NCBI GenBank assembly: GCA_028284105.1
Contig: JANQSK010000150.1
Span: forward strand, 1 to 5,278
DNA length: 5,278 bases
Reading direction: 5' to 3'
Source: Anaerolineae bacterium
GTDB lineage: Bacteria > Chloroflexota > Anaerolineae > Promineifilales > Promineifilaceae
Positions 1-5,278 of the stretch are shown here, piece by piece; positions within the stretch are counted from its first letter, which is position 1, and each line of letters starts with the position of its first letter. A program made the translations under genes and the position numbers. Under the pieces are notes generated by a model, which was not told where the DNA came from, made no database searches, and worked only from the letters and a program-made list of their open reading frames with translations.

Positions 1-2
1 AA

Positions 3-62
3 AATGGAACTGTTGCGATGAGCATGAGCCATGCAACCTGGGAAGATTTCCGCTTCTCTTGA
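3..62 (+). CDS. Possible 3' end of an unidentified gene cut by the left window edge
   Basis: The third forward frame is open from the window edge to a TGA at 60-62 and encodes about 19 residues (NGTVAMSMSHATWEDFRFS). The other two forward frames also stop early (TGA at 19-21 and further on), so the open stretch is too short to carry statistical weight. The peptide has an ordinary amino-acid composition and ends in an alternating hydrophobic/polar pattern like a terminal beta-strand. If real, this gene converges on the peptidase gene and the hairpin at 224-260 lies between them. I do not recognise the family. The reverse strand is also open here, so this is only a weak call. Confidence 0.3.
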   Translation, partial: NGTVAMSMSHATWEDFRFS

Positions 63-223
63 ATTATCATTGATTTTTACCTATGGTTGACTCCCTAAAA
101 TCACCACGGACTACAACTTGTGGTAAACCCTATTTTGCACCATATTCAGGTGAGAGGAATGGTCATTTTGTCACGATATGACAGGAGTACGGTATAGGTA
201 AGGAGGGAAGAATAGAGGGGGAT
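63..223. other. Non-coding region between the left-edge tail and the peptidase gene's 3' hairpin
   Basis: I see no convincing ORF, tRNA or ribosome-binding site here. Two short inverted repeats are present: ACCAC/GTGGT (103-107 with 120-124) and TGTCA-5 nt-TGACA (169-183). Both have only 5-bp arms and are compatible with chance. A purine-rich run (about 200-220) precedes the stronger hairpin. The stretch is best read as a convergent 3'-3' spacer. Confidence 0.4.
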
Positions 224-260
224 CTCCGAGGTTGCCACAACAAGAAGACAAGCCTCGGAG
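224..260 (-). terminator. Hairpin directly downstream of the S9 peptidase gene, probable transcription terminator
   Basis: The arms CTCCGAGG (224-231) and CCTCGGAG (253-260) are perfectly complementary over 8 bp. Three further pairs (TTG 232-234 with CAA 249-251) form if one G at 252 is bulged out, leaving a 14-nt loop. The stem begins 10 nt after the peptidase stop codon, a usual terminator position. On the minus strand the stem is followed by a pyrimidine-rich ATCCCCCTCT rather than a clean U-run. On the plus strand it is followed after six bases by TGTTTTATTT, a better tail. It could therefore be bidirectional, or mainly serve a plus-strand transcript arriving from the left. Confidence 0.55.
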
Positions 261-270
261 GAAGTCTGTT

Positions 271-2274
271 TTATTTCAAATATTGGTCAAACCAACGCAG
301 CATATGCTCTAAACGTTGAATACGACGGTCAGTACGGCCGTTTCTGCTTAAGCCGTGTGATTCTTCAGGGAACAAAAGCATTTCTGAAGGAACCCCCATG
401 CGCTGCAGAGCGGCAAAAACCTGCTCACCTTGCTCTCGATCACAACGATAATCCCGTTCACTGTGAATAACCATCGTTGGGGTTGTAGCATTGCCGATCA
501 ATGAAATAGGTGATTGTCGCCAGTAGCTTTCTAAATCGTTCCAGGGTTGGGTCGTTGACCCAATGAGCCCTTCTACATTCCACGTCATATCACTTGATCC
601 ATAAAAACTGATGAGATTACTAACGAGGCGTTGCGCAACGGCCGCTTTGAAGCGATTCGTTTTCCCAATGATCAGGGTGGTCATGTAGCCACCATAGCTA
701 CCCCCTGTTACGCCCATGCGCGCTTTGTCAATAAACGGCCGTTGTTCGACGTAATCAGTCCACGCCATAATGTCAGCATAATCAACGGTGCCCCATTGAT
801 CACAAATGGCCTTGGCATGGGCCTCACCGTACCCTTGACTGCCGCGAGGATTGGTACAGTAAACAACATATCCATTTGCCGCAAAGTAGTGGAATTCATG
901 CATAAAGGAACGGCCGTATTGAGCATAGGGCCCGCCATGGATTTCTAGAATGCTAGGATACGTTTTTGATGGGTCAAAATCGGGTGGTGTTAAAATCCAG
1001 CCCTGTAACTTGGTGCCATCTGTGCTATCAATCCAAACCTCTTCAAATTGACCAAATGCAATATCATTTAACAATTCGTCATTGTAATTGGTCAATGTCT
1101 CACTGTTGTTGTCGTTGAGGGACATCACTGCCAAGTTTGCGGGTCCTTCAATGGTTCCCCATTGATAAACCATGCGGGTTTGATCATTGCTCATGGTAAA
1201 GCCATCAATGATGCCACCGTCACCAGCCAGTCGTTCAACACCTGAGCCGTCACTATTTACTGCAATAATGGGTTGGTCTCCCTTATCACTGGCGATGACA
1301 TAGATTTTTTGACCGTCCAATGACCAAACGGGACGTGGAAATGGGGTCCCGCTTCCTGTATCCCCTAAAGTAGAAGGTGATATGTTCAGGTCATAAGCTT
1401 TGGTAAGGTTTTTCGCCTCTCCACCATCTGCATCGACAACAAATAAATTGGTATTTTGCGCAAATGGGGTGACGTCATCTGTCCCATAGAAAGCGATTTG
1501 CGTGCCATCAGGAGAATAGGATGGCCCACCTTTACGGCCGTTATTTGAAGCCAACTGAACCATGTCTCCACCCGCAGCTGGAATACGATAAAAGCTGGAT
1601 TCTTGCGGGTTTAAAATCCAATTGGGGTGACGATTCGATGAAAATAATATATGTGATCCATCAGGAGTCCACGTTAAATCTGATTCATGGGAATCACCCT
1701 CAGTTACTTGGGTTGCTTCACCTGATGCTACATCTATAGTCCAGATATGCCATCGTTCTTTGGGCAAGTAGCCTGCACCATCAGATTTGTAGCCTAAGCT
1801 GGTGATGTGACGCGCAACAACCCCTAGCTTTTTCTTCTTTTCATCTTCTTGGCGTTCCATGGCTTCCTCATCCATTTTGCGGAACTGTGCCAAGACTGTT
1901 TTCCCGTTTGGAGACCAACTGAATTCAGCAAAGCTCCCTTTCATATCAGTGAGAGGGCGTGCTTCGCCTCCGCTAAATGGCAAAATATATAGTTGCATCT
2001 GTCTTTCATCTTTGCGGTTTGACATGAATGCAATTGATTTGCCATCCGGTGACCAACGGGGTGAGGCATCGTTGTAGTCACCAAAGGTGAATTGCTGCTT
2101 CCCTTTTGTTTCTAAATTGGCTACCCATAAATCACTGTATTTTTTTTCACTTTTCTTATCGACACGAATCAATGAGAAGATGGCATGCTTCCCATCTGGT
2201 GAAATTTGGGGATCCGAGACGAGTTTTAAATCATAGAGATCGGCTGCAGTTAACGGCCGTTTTGCTTCAGACAT
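271..2274 (-). CDS. S9 family serine peptidase (prolyl oligopeptidase / acylaminoacyl-peptidase type)
   Basis: Complete 667-residue cytosolic peptidase, a normal length for bacterial S9 enzymes with an N-terminal beta-propeller and a C-terminal alpha/beta-hydrolase. The propeller (about 1-400) carries TolB/WD-like strands with recurrent SPDG motifs near residues 25, 74, 121, 203, 254 and 318. A charged, lysine-rich insert lies at 132-150. The hydrolase domain (about 410-667) has HGGPY at 446-450 (oxyanion region), nucleophile Ser526 in GGSYGGY, probable Asp608 in HSERDYR, and His640 in ESHGLSRNGR, so the catalytic triad is intact. There is no signal peptide or membrane segment. Family members cleave short peptides, often after proline or from N-acylated ends; the exact specificity cannot be read here. 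The start is supported by GGAGG four bases upstream of ATG. The gene is monocistronic in view, divergent from the next gene and followed by a hairpin. It contains six of the window's CGGCCG-centred palindromes. Confidence 0.95.
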   Translation of the reverse strand: MSEAKRPLTAADLYDLKLVSDPQISPDGKHAIFSLIRVDKKSEKKYSDLWVANLETKGKQQFTFGDYNDASPRWSPDGKSIAFMSNRKDERQMQLYILPFSGGEARPLTDMKGSFAEFSWSPNGKTVLAQFRKMDEEAMERQEDEKKKKLGVVARHITSLGYKSDGAGYLPKERWHIWTIDVASGEATQVTEGDSHESDLTWTPDGSHILFSSNRHPNWILNPQESSFYRIPAAGGDMVQLASNNGRKGGPSYSPDGTQIAFYGTDDVTPFAQNTNLFVVDADGGEAKNLTKAYDLNISPSTLGDTGSGTPFPRPVWSLDGQKIYVIASDKGDQPIIAVNSDGSGVERLAGDGGIIDGFTMSNDQTRMVYQWGTIEGPANLAVMSLNDNNSETLTNYNDELLNDIAFGQFEEVWIDSTDGTKLQGWILTPPDFDPSKTYPSILEIHGGPYAQYGRSFMHEFHYFAANGYVVYCTNPRGSQGYGEAHAKAICDQWGTVDYADIMAWTDYVEQRPFIDKARMGVTGGSYGGYMTTLIIGKTNRFKAAVAQRLVSNLISFYGSSDMTWNVEGLIGSTTQPWNDLESYWRQSPISLIGNATTPTMVIHSERDYRCDREQGEQVFAALQRMGVPSEMLLFPEESHGLSRNGRTDRRIQRLEHMLRWFDQYLK
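334..341. repeat. Iterated palindrome ACGGCCGT, copy 1
   Basis: Exact octamer inside the peptidase gene, context tACGGCCGTt. It encodes Asn645-Gly646-Arg647 of the peptidase. Confidence 0.75.
638..645. repeat. Iterated palindrome, one-mismatch copy (ACGGCCGC)
   Basis: The CGGCCG core is intact and the last base differs. It encodes Ala544-Ala545-Val546 of the peptidase, a different codon phase from copy 1. Confidence 0.5.
735..742. repeat. Iterated palindrome ACGGCCGT, copy 2 (10-bp form)
   Basis: Full AACGGCCGTT at 734-743. It encodes Arg512-Pro513 of the peptidase, the third codon phase. Confidence 0.75.
910..917. repeat. Iterated palindrome ACGGCCGT, copy 3
   Basis: Context aACGGCCGTa. 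It encodes Tyr453-Gly454-Arg455 of the peptidase. Confidence 0.75.
1534..1541. repeat. Iterated palindrome ACGGCCGT, copy 4
   Basis: Context tACGGCCGTt. It encodes Asn245-Gly246-Arg247 in the propeller of the peptidase. Confidence 0.75.
2253..2260. repeat. Iterated palindrome ACGGCCGT, copy 5 (10-bp form)
   Basis: Full AACGGCCGTT at 2252-2261, a few codons inside the 5' end of the peptidase gene. It encodes Arg6-Pro7. Confidence 0.75.
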
Positions 2275-2278
2275 AAAG

Positions 2279-2286
2279 CCTCCGAG
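2279..2286 (-). promoter_or_regulatory. Shine-Dalgarno of the S9 peptidase gene
   Basis: The minus strand reads CTCGGAGG-CTTT-ATG, so a strong GGAGG core sits four bases before the start codon at 2274 and fixes the start. The same eight bases are perfectly complementary to CCTCCGAG in the hairpin after the gene's stop (minus strand, 261 to 254). This is noted as a separate observation. Confidence 0.8.
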
Positions 2287-2421
2287 TTAATTTGAACTAT
2301 GTGGAAAAGAATTTGAAAAAGCCCAGATCAAGCTCCCTTGTTAACCTACTTTGAAATGGAACTTTTTTATTTAAAAGGGCGTTGGAAGAGTATGAACTAA
2401 TTAATTAAAAGGGGCAACCGG
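2287..2421. other. Divergent intergenic region between the peptidase and the exported-protein genes
   Basis: This AT-rich spacer must hold the promoters of both flanking genes. I could not find a convincing pair of -35/-10 boxes for either. On the plus strand TTGAAA (2351-2356) is a fair -35 without a good -10 at 16-18 bp. On the minus strand TTGCCC, 17 bp and CATACT match only four of six positions each. A short CTTTT/AAAAG inverted repeat (2362-2377) and a GAACTA direct repeat (2294 and 2394) are probably chance. Confidence 0.45.
2409..2414 (+). promoter_or_regulatory. Shine-Dalgarno of the exported-protein gene
   Basis: AAGGGG lies seven bases before the ATG at 2422. This is good spacing and supports the chosen start, which also gives a complete signal peptide. 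Confidence 0.6.
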
Positions 2422-3030
2422 ATGACCAAAAATAACCAACGTCGAATAGTCTTACTCATTTTTATTGCTATTGTGATGGGCTTGCTTCAAGTGACCCCTG
2501 TATTGGCTGATCAAGTCCCCGCACAACAAGAGGTGGGAGGGAAAACATTTGTCTACCGCAATGGCTTGTGGATAGATGCGTCTTTTGATGCAGCAAGGCA
2601 CCCTGTGTATCAAATTGGCCTTCAATCGGATGAATACCGTCAGCTCACGCTTGTCTACACGACCCATCACAACCGTTTTTCACGTTTAGGGGAGCATTAT
2701 TTGGTCGTGATCGATGGATGGGGAATAGAGATACAAAACGGCCGTGAATCGGGTCCACTTGTCTCCACAGAGCAACGTCGACCATCGTTTTTGAATCAAT
2801 ACAACCCACCACAGCCCATCATTACCACCCAAAATAAGCCAACAGACGAACCCACCTTGTTAGCAAGCTCAACTGTCAATGATGGATTTCGAATTCAAAT
2901 TGAAATGAGTTGGGGAGAATTGATTGGTTTAGCTGTTGTGGGCATCTTACTAGGTATTGGCATCTGGCAGAATCAGAAAGAAGCCTCTGAATCTAATAAT
3001 ATTGAAAATGCCCTATTAGAAGAAGAGTAG
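2422..3030 (+). CDS. Small exported, C-terminally membrane-anchored protein resembling the C-terminal module of VWA-domain proteins
   Basis: 202 residues. The N-terminus is a classical signal peptide: basic start with R7-R8, hydrophobic core 9-22, and a likely cleavage site after V27-L28-A29. The mature part has a compact domain at about 37-106: VGGKTFVYRNGLWIDASFD at 38-56, then SDEY (69-72), then LGEHYLVVIDGWGIEI (89-104). This matches my recollection of a conserved module at the C-terminus of secreted VIT/VWA-domain proteins ('GGKTF..RDG.WVD...SD.Y....LGE..VVV..G..YEI'). Here it stands alone, with no VWA domain or MIDAS motif. A polar Pro/Thr/Gln-rich linker (107-155) leads to one transmembrane helix (about 165-183) and an acidic 19-residue tail ending EEE. 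Topology should be type I: domain outside, tail in the cytoplasm. The function is unknown; a role in binding or assembly at the cell surface is only inference. The stop codon is one base from that of the convergent kinase gene. Confidence 0.8.
   Translation: MTKNNQRRIVLLIFIAIVMGLLQVTPVLADQVPAQQEVGGKTFVYRNGLWIDASFDAARHPVYQIGLQSDEYRQLTLVYTTHHNRFSRLGEHYLVVIDGWGIEIQNGRESGPLVSTEQRRPSFLNQYNPPQPIITTQNKPTDEPTLLASSTVNDGFRIQIEMSWGELIGLAVVGILLGIGIWQNQKEASESNNIENALLEEE
2738..2745. repeat. Iterated palindrome ACGGCCGT, copy 6
   Basis: Context aACGGCCGTg, inside the plus-strand exported-protein gene. It encodes Asn106-Gly107-Arg108. Confidence 0.75.
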
Positions 3031-3031
3031 A

Positions 3032-4621
3032 TTACATGTCAGCGACGGGCAGTTTGAAGCTAAACGTGCTGCCCTCACCAATCACACTATCTACACCCAC
3101 TTCTCCGTCTAGCTTGTTCATGATGCGTTGGACGATAGAGAGTCCAAGACCCTGCCCAGTTACTCGAATAGAACTTAAGCGGGTGAAAGGAGCAAATAAG
3201 CGGGACTGCTCCTCCAAGGTGAGGCCTTGACCATTATCGTTGATCCAAAAACGCACAATTTGGCCGTCAGATTCAAGGGTTGCACCCAGTTCAATAACGG
3301 GTGGACGTCCACCATACTTAATCGCATTGCTGATGTAATTTTCCCAAATCTCTTCGATCCAAGCGGCGTGACCTAAGGCGATTGGCCAAATATCAGGACG
3401 AATAACGGTGACATTGTATTCATCAATCATGTGTGAGACACGCATTAATGCGGCATCGACAATGTCTTCCATGTTGATAGGCACTTTTTCTACTTCCACT
3501 TTGCGAATGCTCGAAAGAAGCAAAAGCTCATGAATAATAGTGCTCATCTTCTGGGCACTTGACATAATCATTTCGAGTGCAGATTTGCGATCATCTTCGG
3601 GGATATCTTTGTGTTCAGCTTGGCGAAGGACATCGGTGAAGCCAACAATCAAAGAGAGCGGATTTTGCAAATCGTGTGCAACAGAATGATCAAAAGCGTC
3701 AAGCTCTTCATTTTGAGCCTGTAGATCTTGCATTTGCGTTTGCAATGCTTCAACTAAGCGGGCATTTTCAATAGCAATGGCTGCCGATGCTGCAATCGTT
3801 TCAGCCACTGTTTGATCACTTTCTGTGAATGGCCCCCCATTTTTGTTGACGATCTCTAAGACGCCAATCGTTCCTTCTCGCATGTTGAGGGGGACGGCAA
3901 TAATGGATTGTGTTTTAAAGCCACTGTGATTATCAACTCCGGGATAGAAGCGCATATCGGCACTTGTATCGAGCACGACAGCGCTTTTGCCATACATCCC
4001 AACCCAGCCCGCTAAGCCTTGTCCTTGCTGGACACGTTCTCCTATGAGCGGTTTGATATGGTTTGGATAATGTGCAGCCTGACAAACAAGCCAGCCTGGA
4101 TTTGTTTCATCCCAAAGCCAAACTGAGCTCCCTTCGGCCCCAATGATCTTGTTGGTTACTTGAAGAATACGTTCAAGAACAACTTCTGAGTCTAATGTTT
4201 CAATAAGGACTTGACTGGCTTTATTAAGAAGTTTGAGCGTTTGGTTTTGACTTTCGAGGTGTTCGATTTGATTTTCGGCAGGAACGGCCGTTAAATGAAC
4301 AATATAGTTCCGTTTTTGAATATGCTCAAATTGAATCCGATAGGGCTTTGAAGAGGTCTCAGCAAAACGTTGGAAATGATACTCAACCGAATCTCCCGAA
4401 TTGGGAATGTCCGTGACCAATGTTTTTTCACACTCTGAAAGTTCAGGCAAGATCGTGATAAGAGAATGCCCGGCCCAATTTTCTTGAGGCAAATTTAGAA
4501 ATTCAGCCAATTGAGGTGAATGATAATTAATCATCAGGCGTTCATTGGTAATAAAATGAACTGACCGATGAATTTGCTCTTGCTTTAAGAAAATCGGAGC
4601 AGTTGTAGATTTTTCGAGCAT
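3032..4621 (-). CDS. Soluble PAS-GAF sensor histidine kinase without an adjacent response regulator
   Basis: 529 residues with no signal peptide or transmembrane helix, so a cytoplasmic sensor. Order: a divergent PAS-like region (about 15-115); a short coiled coil (117-132); a GAF domain (about 133-290) with the typical GQGLAGWV (200-207) and GFKTQSIIAVPL (234-245) motifs; a coiled linker (288-308); a HisKA helix with phospho-acceptor His316 in HDLQNPL; and an HATPase_c domain. All ATP-binding boxes are present: N-box with Asn428 and Asn432, G1 NDNGQGL (461-467), F-box LFAPF (475-479) and G2 GQGLGL (489-494). It should therefore autophosphorylate and pass phosphate to an aspartate on a response regulator, which is neither fused nor nearby. 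The ligand of the GAF domain cannot be told. ATG at 4621 is the first start after an in-frame TAA nine bases upstream. Its Shine-Dalgarno is poor (AGG about 11 bases away), which suggests modest translation. Confidence 0.93.
   Translation of the reverse strand: MLEKSTTAPIFLKQEQIHRSVHFITNERLMINYHSPQLAEFLNLPQENWAGHSLITILPELSECEKTLVTDIPNSGDSVEYHFQRFAETSSKPYRIQFEHIQKRNYIVHLTAVPAENQIEHLESQNQTLKLLNKASQVLIETLDSEVVLERILQVTNKIIGAEGSSVWLWDETNPGWLVCQAAHYPNHIKPLIGERVQQGQGLAGWVGMYGKSAVVLDTSADMRFYPGVDNHSGFKTQSIIAVPLNMREGTIGVLEIVNKNGGPFTESDQTVAETIAASAAIAIENARLVEALQTQMQDLQAQNEELDAFDHSVAHDLQNPLSLIVGFTDVLRQAEHKDIPEDDRKSALEMIMSSAQKMSTIIHELLLLSSIRKVEVEKVPINMEDIVDAALMRVSHMIDEYNVTVIRPDIWPIALGHAAWIEEIWENYISNAIKYGGRPPVIELGATLESDGQIVRFWINDNGQGLTLEEQSRLFAPFTRLSSIRVTGQGLGLSIVQRIMNKLDGEVGVDSVIGEGSTFSFKLPVADM
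4284..4291. repeat. Iterated palindrome ACGGCCGT, copy 7 (10-bp form)
   Basis: Full AACGGCCGTT at 4283-4292, inside the histidine kinase gene. It encodes Thr111-Ala112-Val113, at the PAS-like/linker boundary. Confidence 0.75.
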
Positions 4622-4646
4622 AGAAATTTAAACCTGTACAAACACA

Positions 4647-4675
4647 TCTATAATTTCTTTAAGATCCAATAAGTA
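4647..4675 (-). promoter_or_regulatory. Weak candidate promoter for the histidine kinase gene
   Basis: On the minus strand TATAGA (4652 to 4647) could be a -10 box, with TACTTA or TTACTT 17-18 bp upstream as a poor -35. The transcript would start about 20 bases before the kinase ATG. The region is AT-rich, so chance matches are likely, and TATAAT also appears on the opposite strand at 4649-4654 with no gene to serve. Confidence 0.2.
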
Positions 4676-4704
4676 AAAGAATCATAGACCATTAAACAAA
4701 CGAG

Positions 4705-4761
4705 CTATCTAACAATTGTGATTTTTGTGACAAAGAATTACATGAAATCACGCTTAGATAG
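4705..4761 (-). terminator. Nested inverted repeat in the WD40-kinase spacer, possible terminator or regulatory hairpin
   Basis: The outer arms CTATCTAA (4705-4712) and TTAGATAG (4754-4761) pair perfectly over 8 bp. Inside them GTGATTT (4718-4724) pairs perfectly over 7 bp with AAATCAC (4745-4751). The two stems are colinear, separated by a 5/2-base internal loop, and close a 20-base apical loop. Read on the minus strand, the stem begins about 110 bases after the WD40 stop codon and is followed by CTCGTTTGTTTAA, a moderate T-rich tail. It might terminate the WD40 transcript. It might equally be a leader structure or protein-binding site ahead of the kinase. The stem is AT-rich and so only moderately stable. 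Confidence 0.35.
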
Positions 4762-4872
4762 ATTGAAATTTGAAAATAGCTGTAAATAGTTTCTGATAGT
4801 TTACCGATAAAATGTTAGTAAAGGTGTAAAAAGCGTCACATCATTATTTATGTCAAATTGAGGATGCGACAG

Positions 4873-5278
4873 TTAACACAACTCAGAAAATTCGATATCC
4901 CATATTCGAATGACTTTATCTTTTTCACCTAGTGTTGCTAAGGTTTGTTCAGATGGATGAAAGGCCAAGCCTGAAAATGCAAAAGACGAATGTTTTTCAG
5001 CGAGAACGGTCACGCACTGCCTGTTTTCCGTATTCCAAACCCGCACAGTGCCATCCGCTGATTTTGATGCCAGCAATCGGCCATCATATGAATAAGAAAC
5101 GGCCGTTACTGGTTTTGAATGTTCAGATAAAAGAGCGACCTCTTCTCCACTTTCCATAGACCACAATCGAATCGTGTTGTCATGAGCACCAGATGCTAAC
5201 ATTTTGCCATTTGGAGAAACTGCTAAAGATAGAACTTCACCACGATGCCCGACAAGAGTTTGTCTGGTTTCGCCGCTA
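4873..5278 (-). CDS. WD40 repeat protein, C-terminal part only (5' end beyond the right window edge)
   Basis: The reading frame stays open through the right edge. The 25 codons upstream of the in-frame ATG at 5202 continue the repeat (GETRQTLVGHRGEVLSLAVS), so that ATG is internal and the gene is cut by the window. About 134 residues are visible and contain the last three WD40 blades. Their GH-to-W units run from GHRGEV to TIRLW, from EHSKPV to TVRVW, and from EKHSSF to VIRIWD; the protein then ends in FSELC. WD40 propellers are scaffolds for protein contacts and carry no catalytic residues here. In bacteria of this type such repeats are often fused to N-terminal kinase, caspase-like or NTPase domains, which would lie outside the window. 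The spacing to the downstream kinase gene (251 bp) does not suggest a tight operon. Confidence 0.9.
   Translation of the reverse strand, partial: SGETRQTLVGHRGEVLSLAVSPNGKMLASGAHDNTIRLWSMESGEEVALLSEHSKPVTAVSYSYDGRLLASKSADGTVRVWNTENRQCVTVLAEKHSSFAFSGLAFHPSEQTLATLGEKDKVIRIWDIEFSELC
5099..5106. repeat. Iterated palindrome ACGGCCGT, copy 8 (10-bp form)
   Basis: Full AACGGCCGTT at 5098-5107, inside the WD40 gene. It encodes Thr-Ala-Val in a blade strand. Confidence 0.75.

Larger units (their letters stand above)
4622..4872. other. AT-rich non-coding spacer between the WD40 and histidine kinase genes
   Basis: This stretch is clearly more AT-rich than the flanking genes and has no plausible ORF. 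It holds the nested inverted repeat at 4705-4761, the weak kinase promoter candidate, and several loosely repeated TAG-containing words (ATAGCTG, ATAGTTT, ATAGTTT at about 4777-4803). Its length and composition argue against tight co-transcription of the two genes and suggest that the kinase has its own promoter. Confidence 0.5.

Noticed and set aside
169..183. TGTCA-5 nt-TGACA inverted repeat as an operator
   Set aside because: The arms are only 5 bp and the site lies in a probable 3'-3' spacer with no promoter in view. It is consistent with chance.
631..948. Open reading frames opposite and out of frame within the peptidase gene (631-948 plus, 708-938 minus, 1386-1571 minus, 1521-1739 plus, 1859-2077 plus)
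   Set aside because: They lie entirely inside a complete S9 peptidase with an intact catalytic triad and have no recognisable domains, so they are shadow frames.
2351..2379. TTGAAA as the -35 of a promoter for the exported-protein gene
   Set aside because: No acceptable -10 sequence occurs at 16-18 bp; the bases there are AAAGGG-like.
4717..4732. CRP/FNR-like site TGTGA-TTTTTG-TGACA upstream of the kinase
   Set aside because: The second half-site deviates from TCACA, no cognate regulator is in view, and the bases are part of the nested inverted repeat. I kept it only as a remark there.
334..5106. The CGGCCG-centred palindromes as transposon ends, CRISPR repeats or short tandem repeats
   Set aside because: The copies are 8-10 bp, irregularly spaced from about 100 to 1500 bp, embedded in intact coding sequence and without shared flanks, which fits none of these classes.
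5200..5202. ATG at 5202 as the start of a 109-residue WD40 protein
   Set aside because: The frame stays open to the window edge, and the codons before this ATG complete the same WD40 blade (GHRGEVLSLAVSPNGK), so the methionine is internal.

Overview
The window is about 5.3 kb of bacterial chromosome with moderate GC (roughly mid-40s %, estimated by eye). It is densely coded and shows no phage, transposon, CRISPR or RNA-gene signals. My best guess at the host is a member of Chloroflexota (Anaerolineae-like). The serine peptidase, and the GAF histidine kinase with an 'EELDAF-HSVAHDLQNPL' dimerisation helix, resemble proteins I associate with that phylum. This is recollection of family style, not a search result.

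Layout from left to right: (i) a probable 3' tail of a plus-strand gene at the left edge (about 3-62); (ii) a convergent intergenic region with a strong hairpin next to the following gene's stop; (iii) a complete minus-strand S9-family prolyl-oligopeptidase/acylaminoacyl-peptidase (271-2274); (iv) a 147-bp divergent intergenic region; (v) a plus-strand gene for a small exported, membrane-anchored protein (2422-3030) resembling the C-terminal module of VWA-domain proteins; (vi) a minus-strand soluble PAS-GAF sensor histidine kinase (3032-4621), whose stop codon lies one base from that of gene v; (vii) a 251-bp AT-rich spacer with a nested inverted repeat; (viii) the last three blades of a WD40 protein, minus strand, whose 5' end runs off the right edge.

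The genes do not form an obvious pathway or operon. The peptidase and the small membrane protein are divergent, the membrane protein and the kinase are convergent, and the kinase is separated from the WD40 gene by a long non-coding spacer. The kinase has no response regulator in view.

The most unusual signal is at DNA level. The 8-bp palindrome ACGGCCGT (often AACGGCCGTT) occurs eight times exactly and once with a single mismatch. It is spread over all four clear genes and read in all three codon phases. This looks like a highly iterated palindrome, comparable in kind to cyanobacterial HIP1 but with a different sequence. I see no convincing new multi-gene system here.
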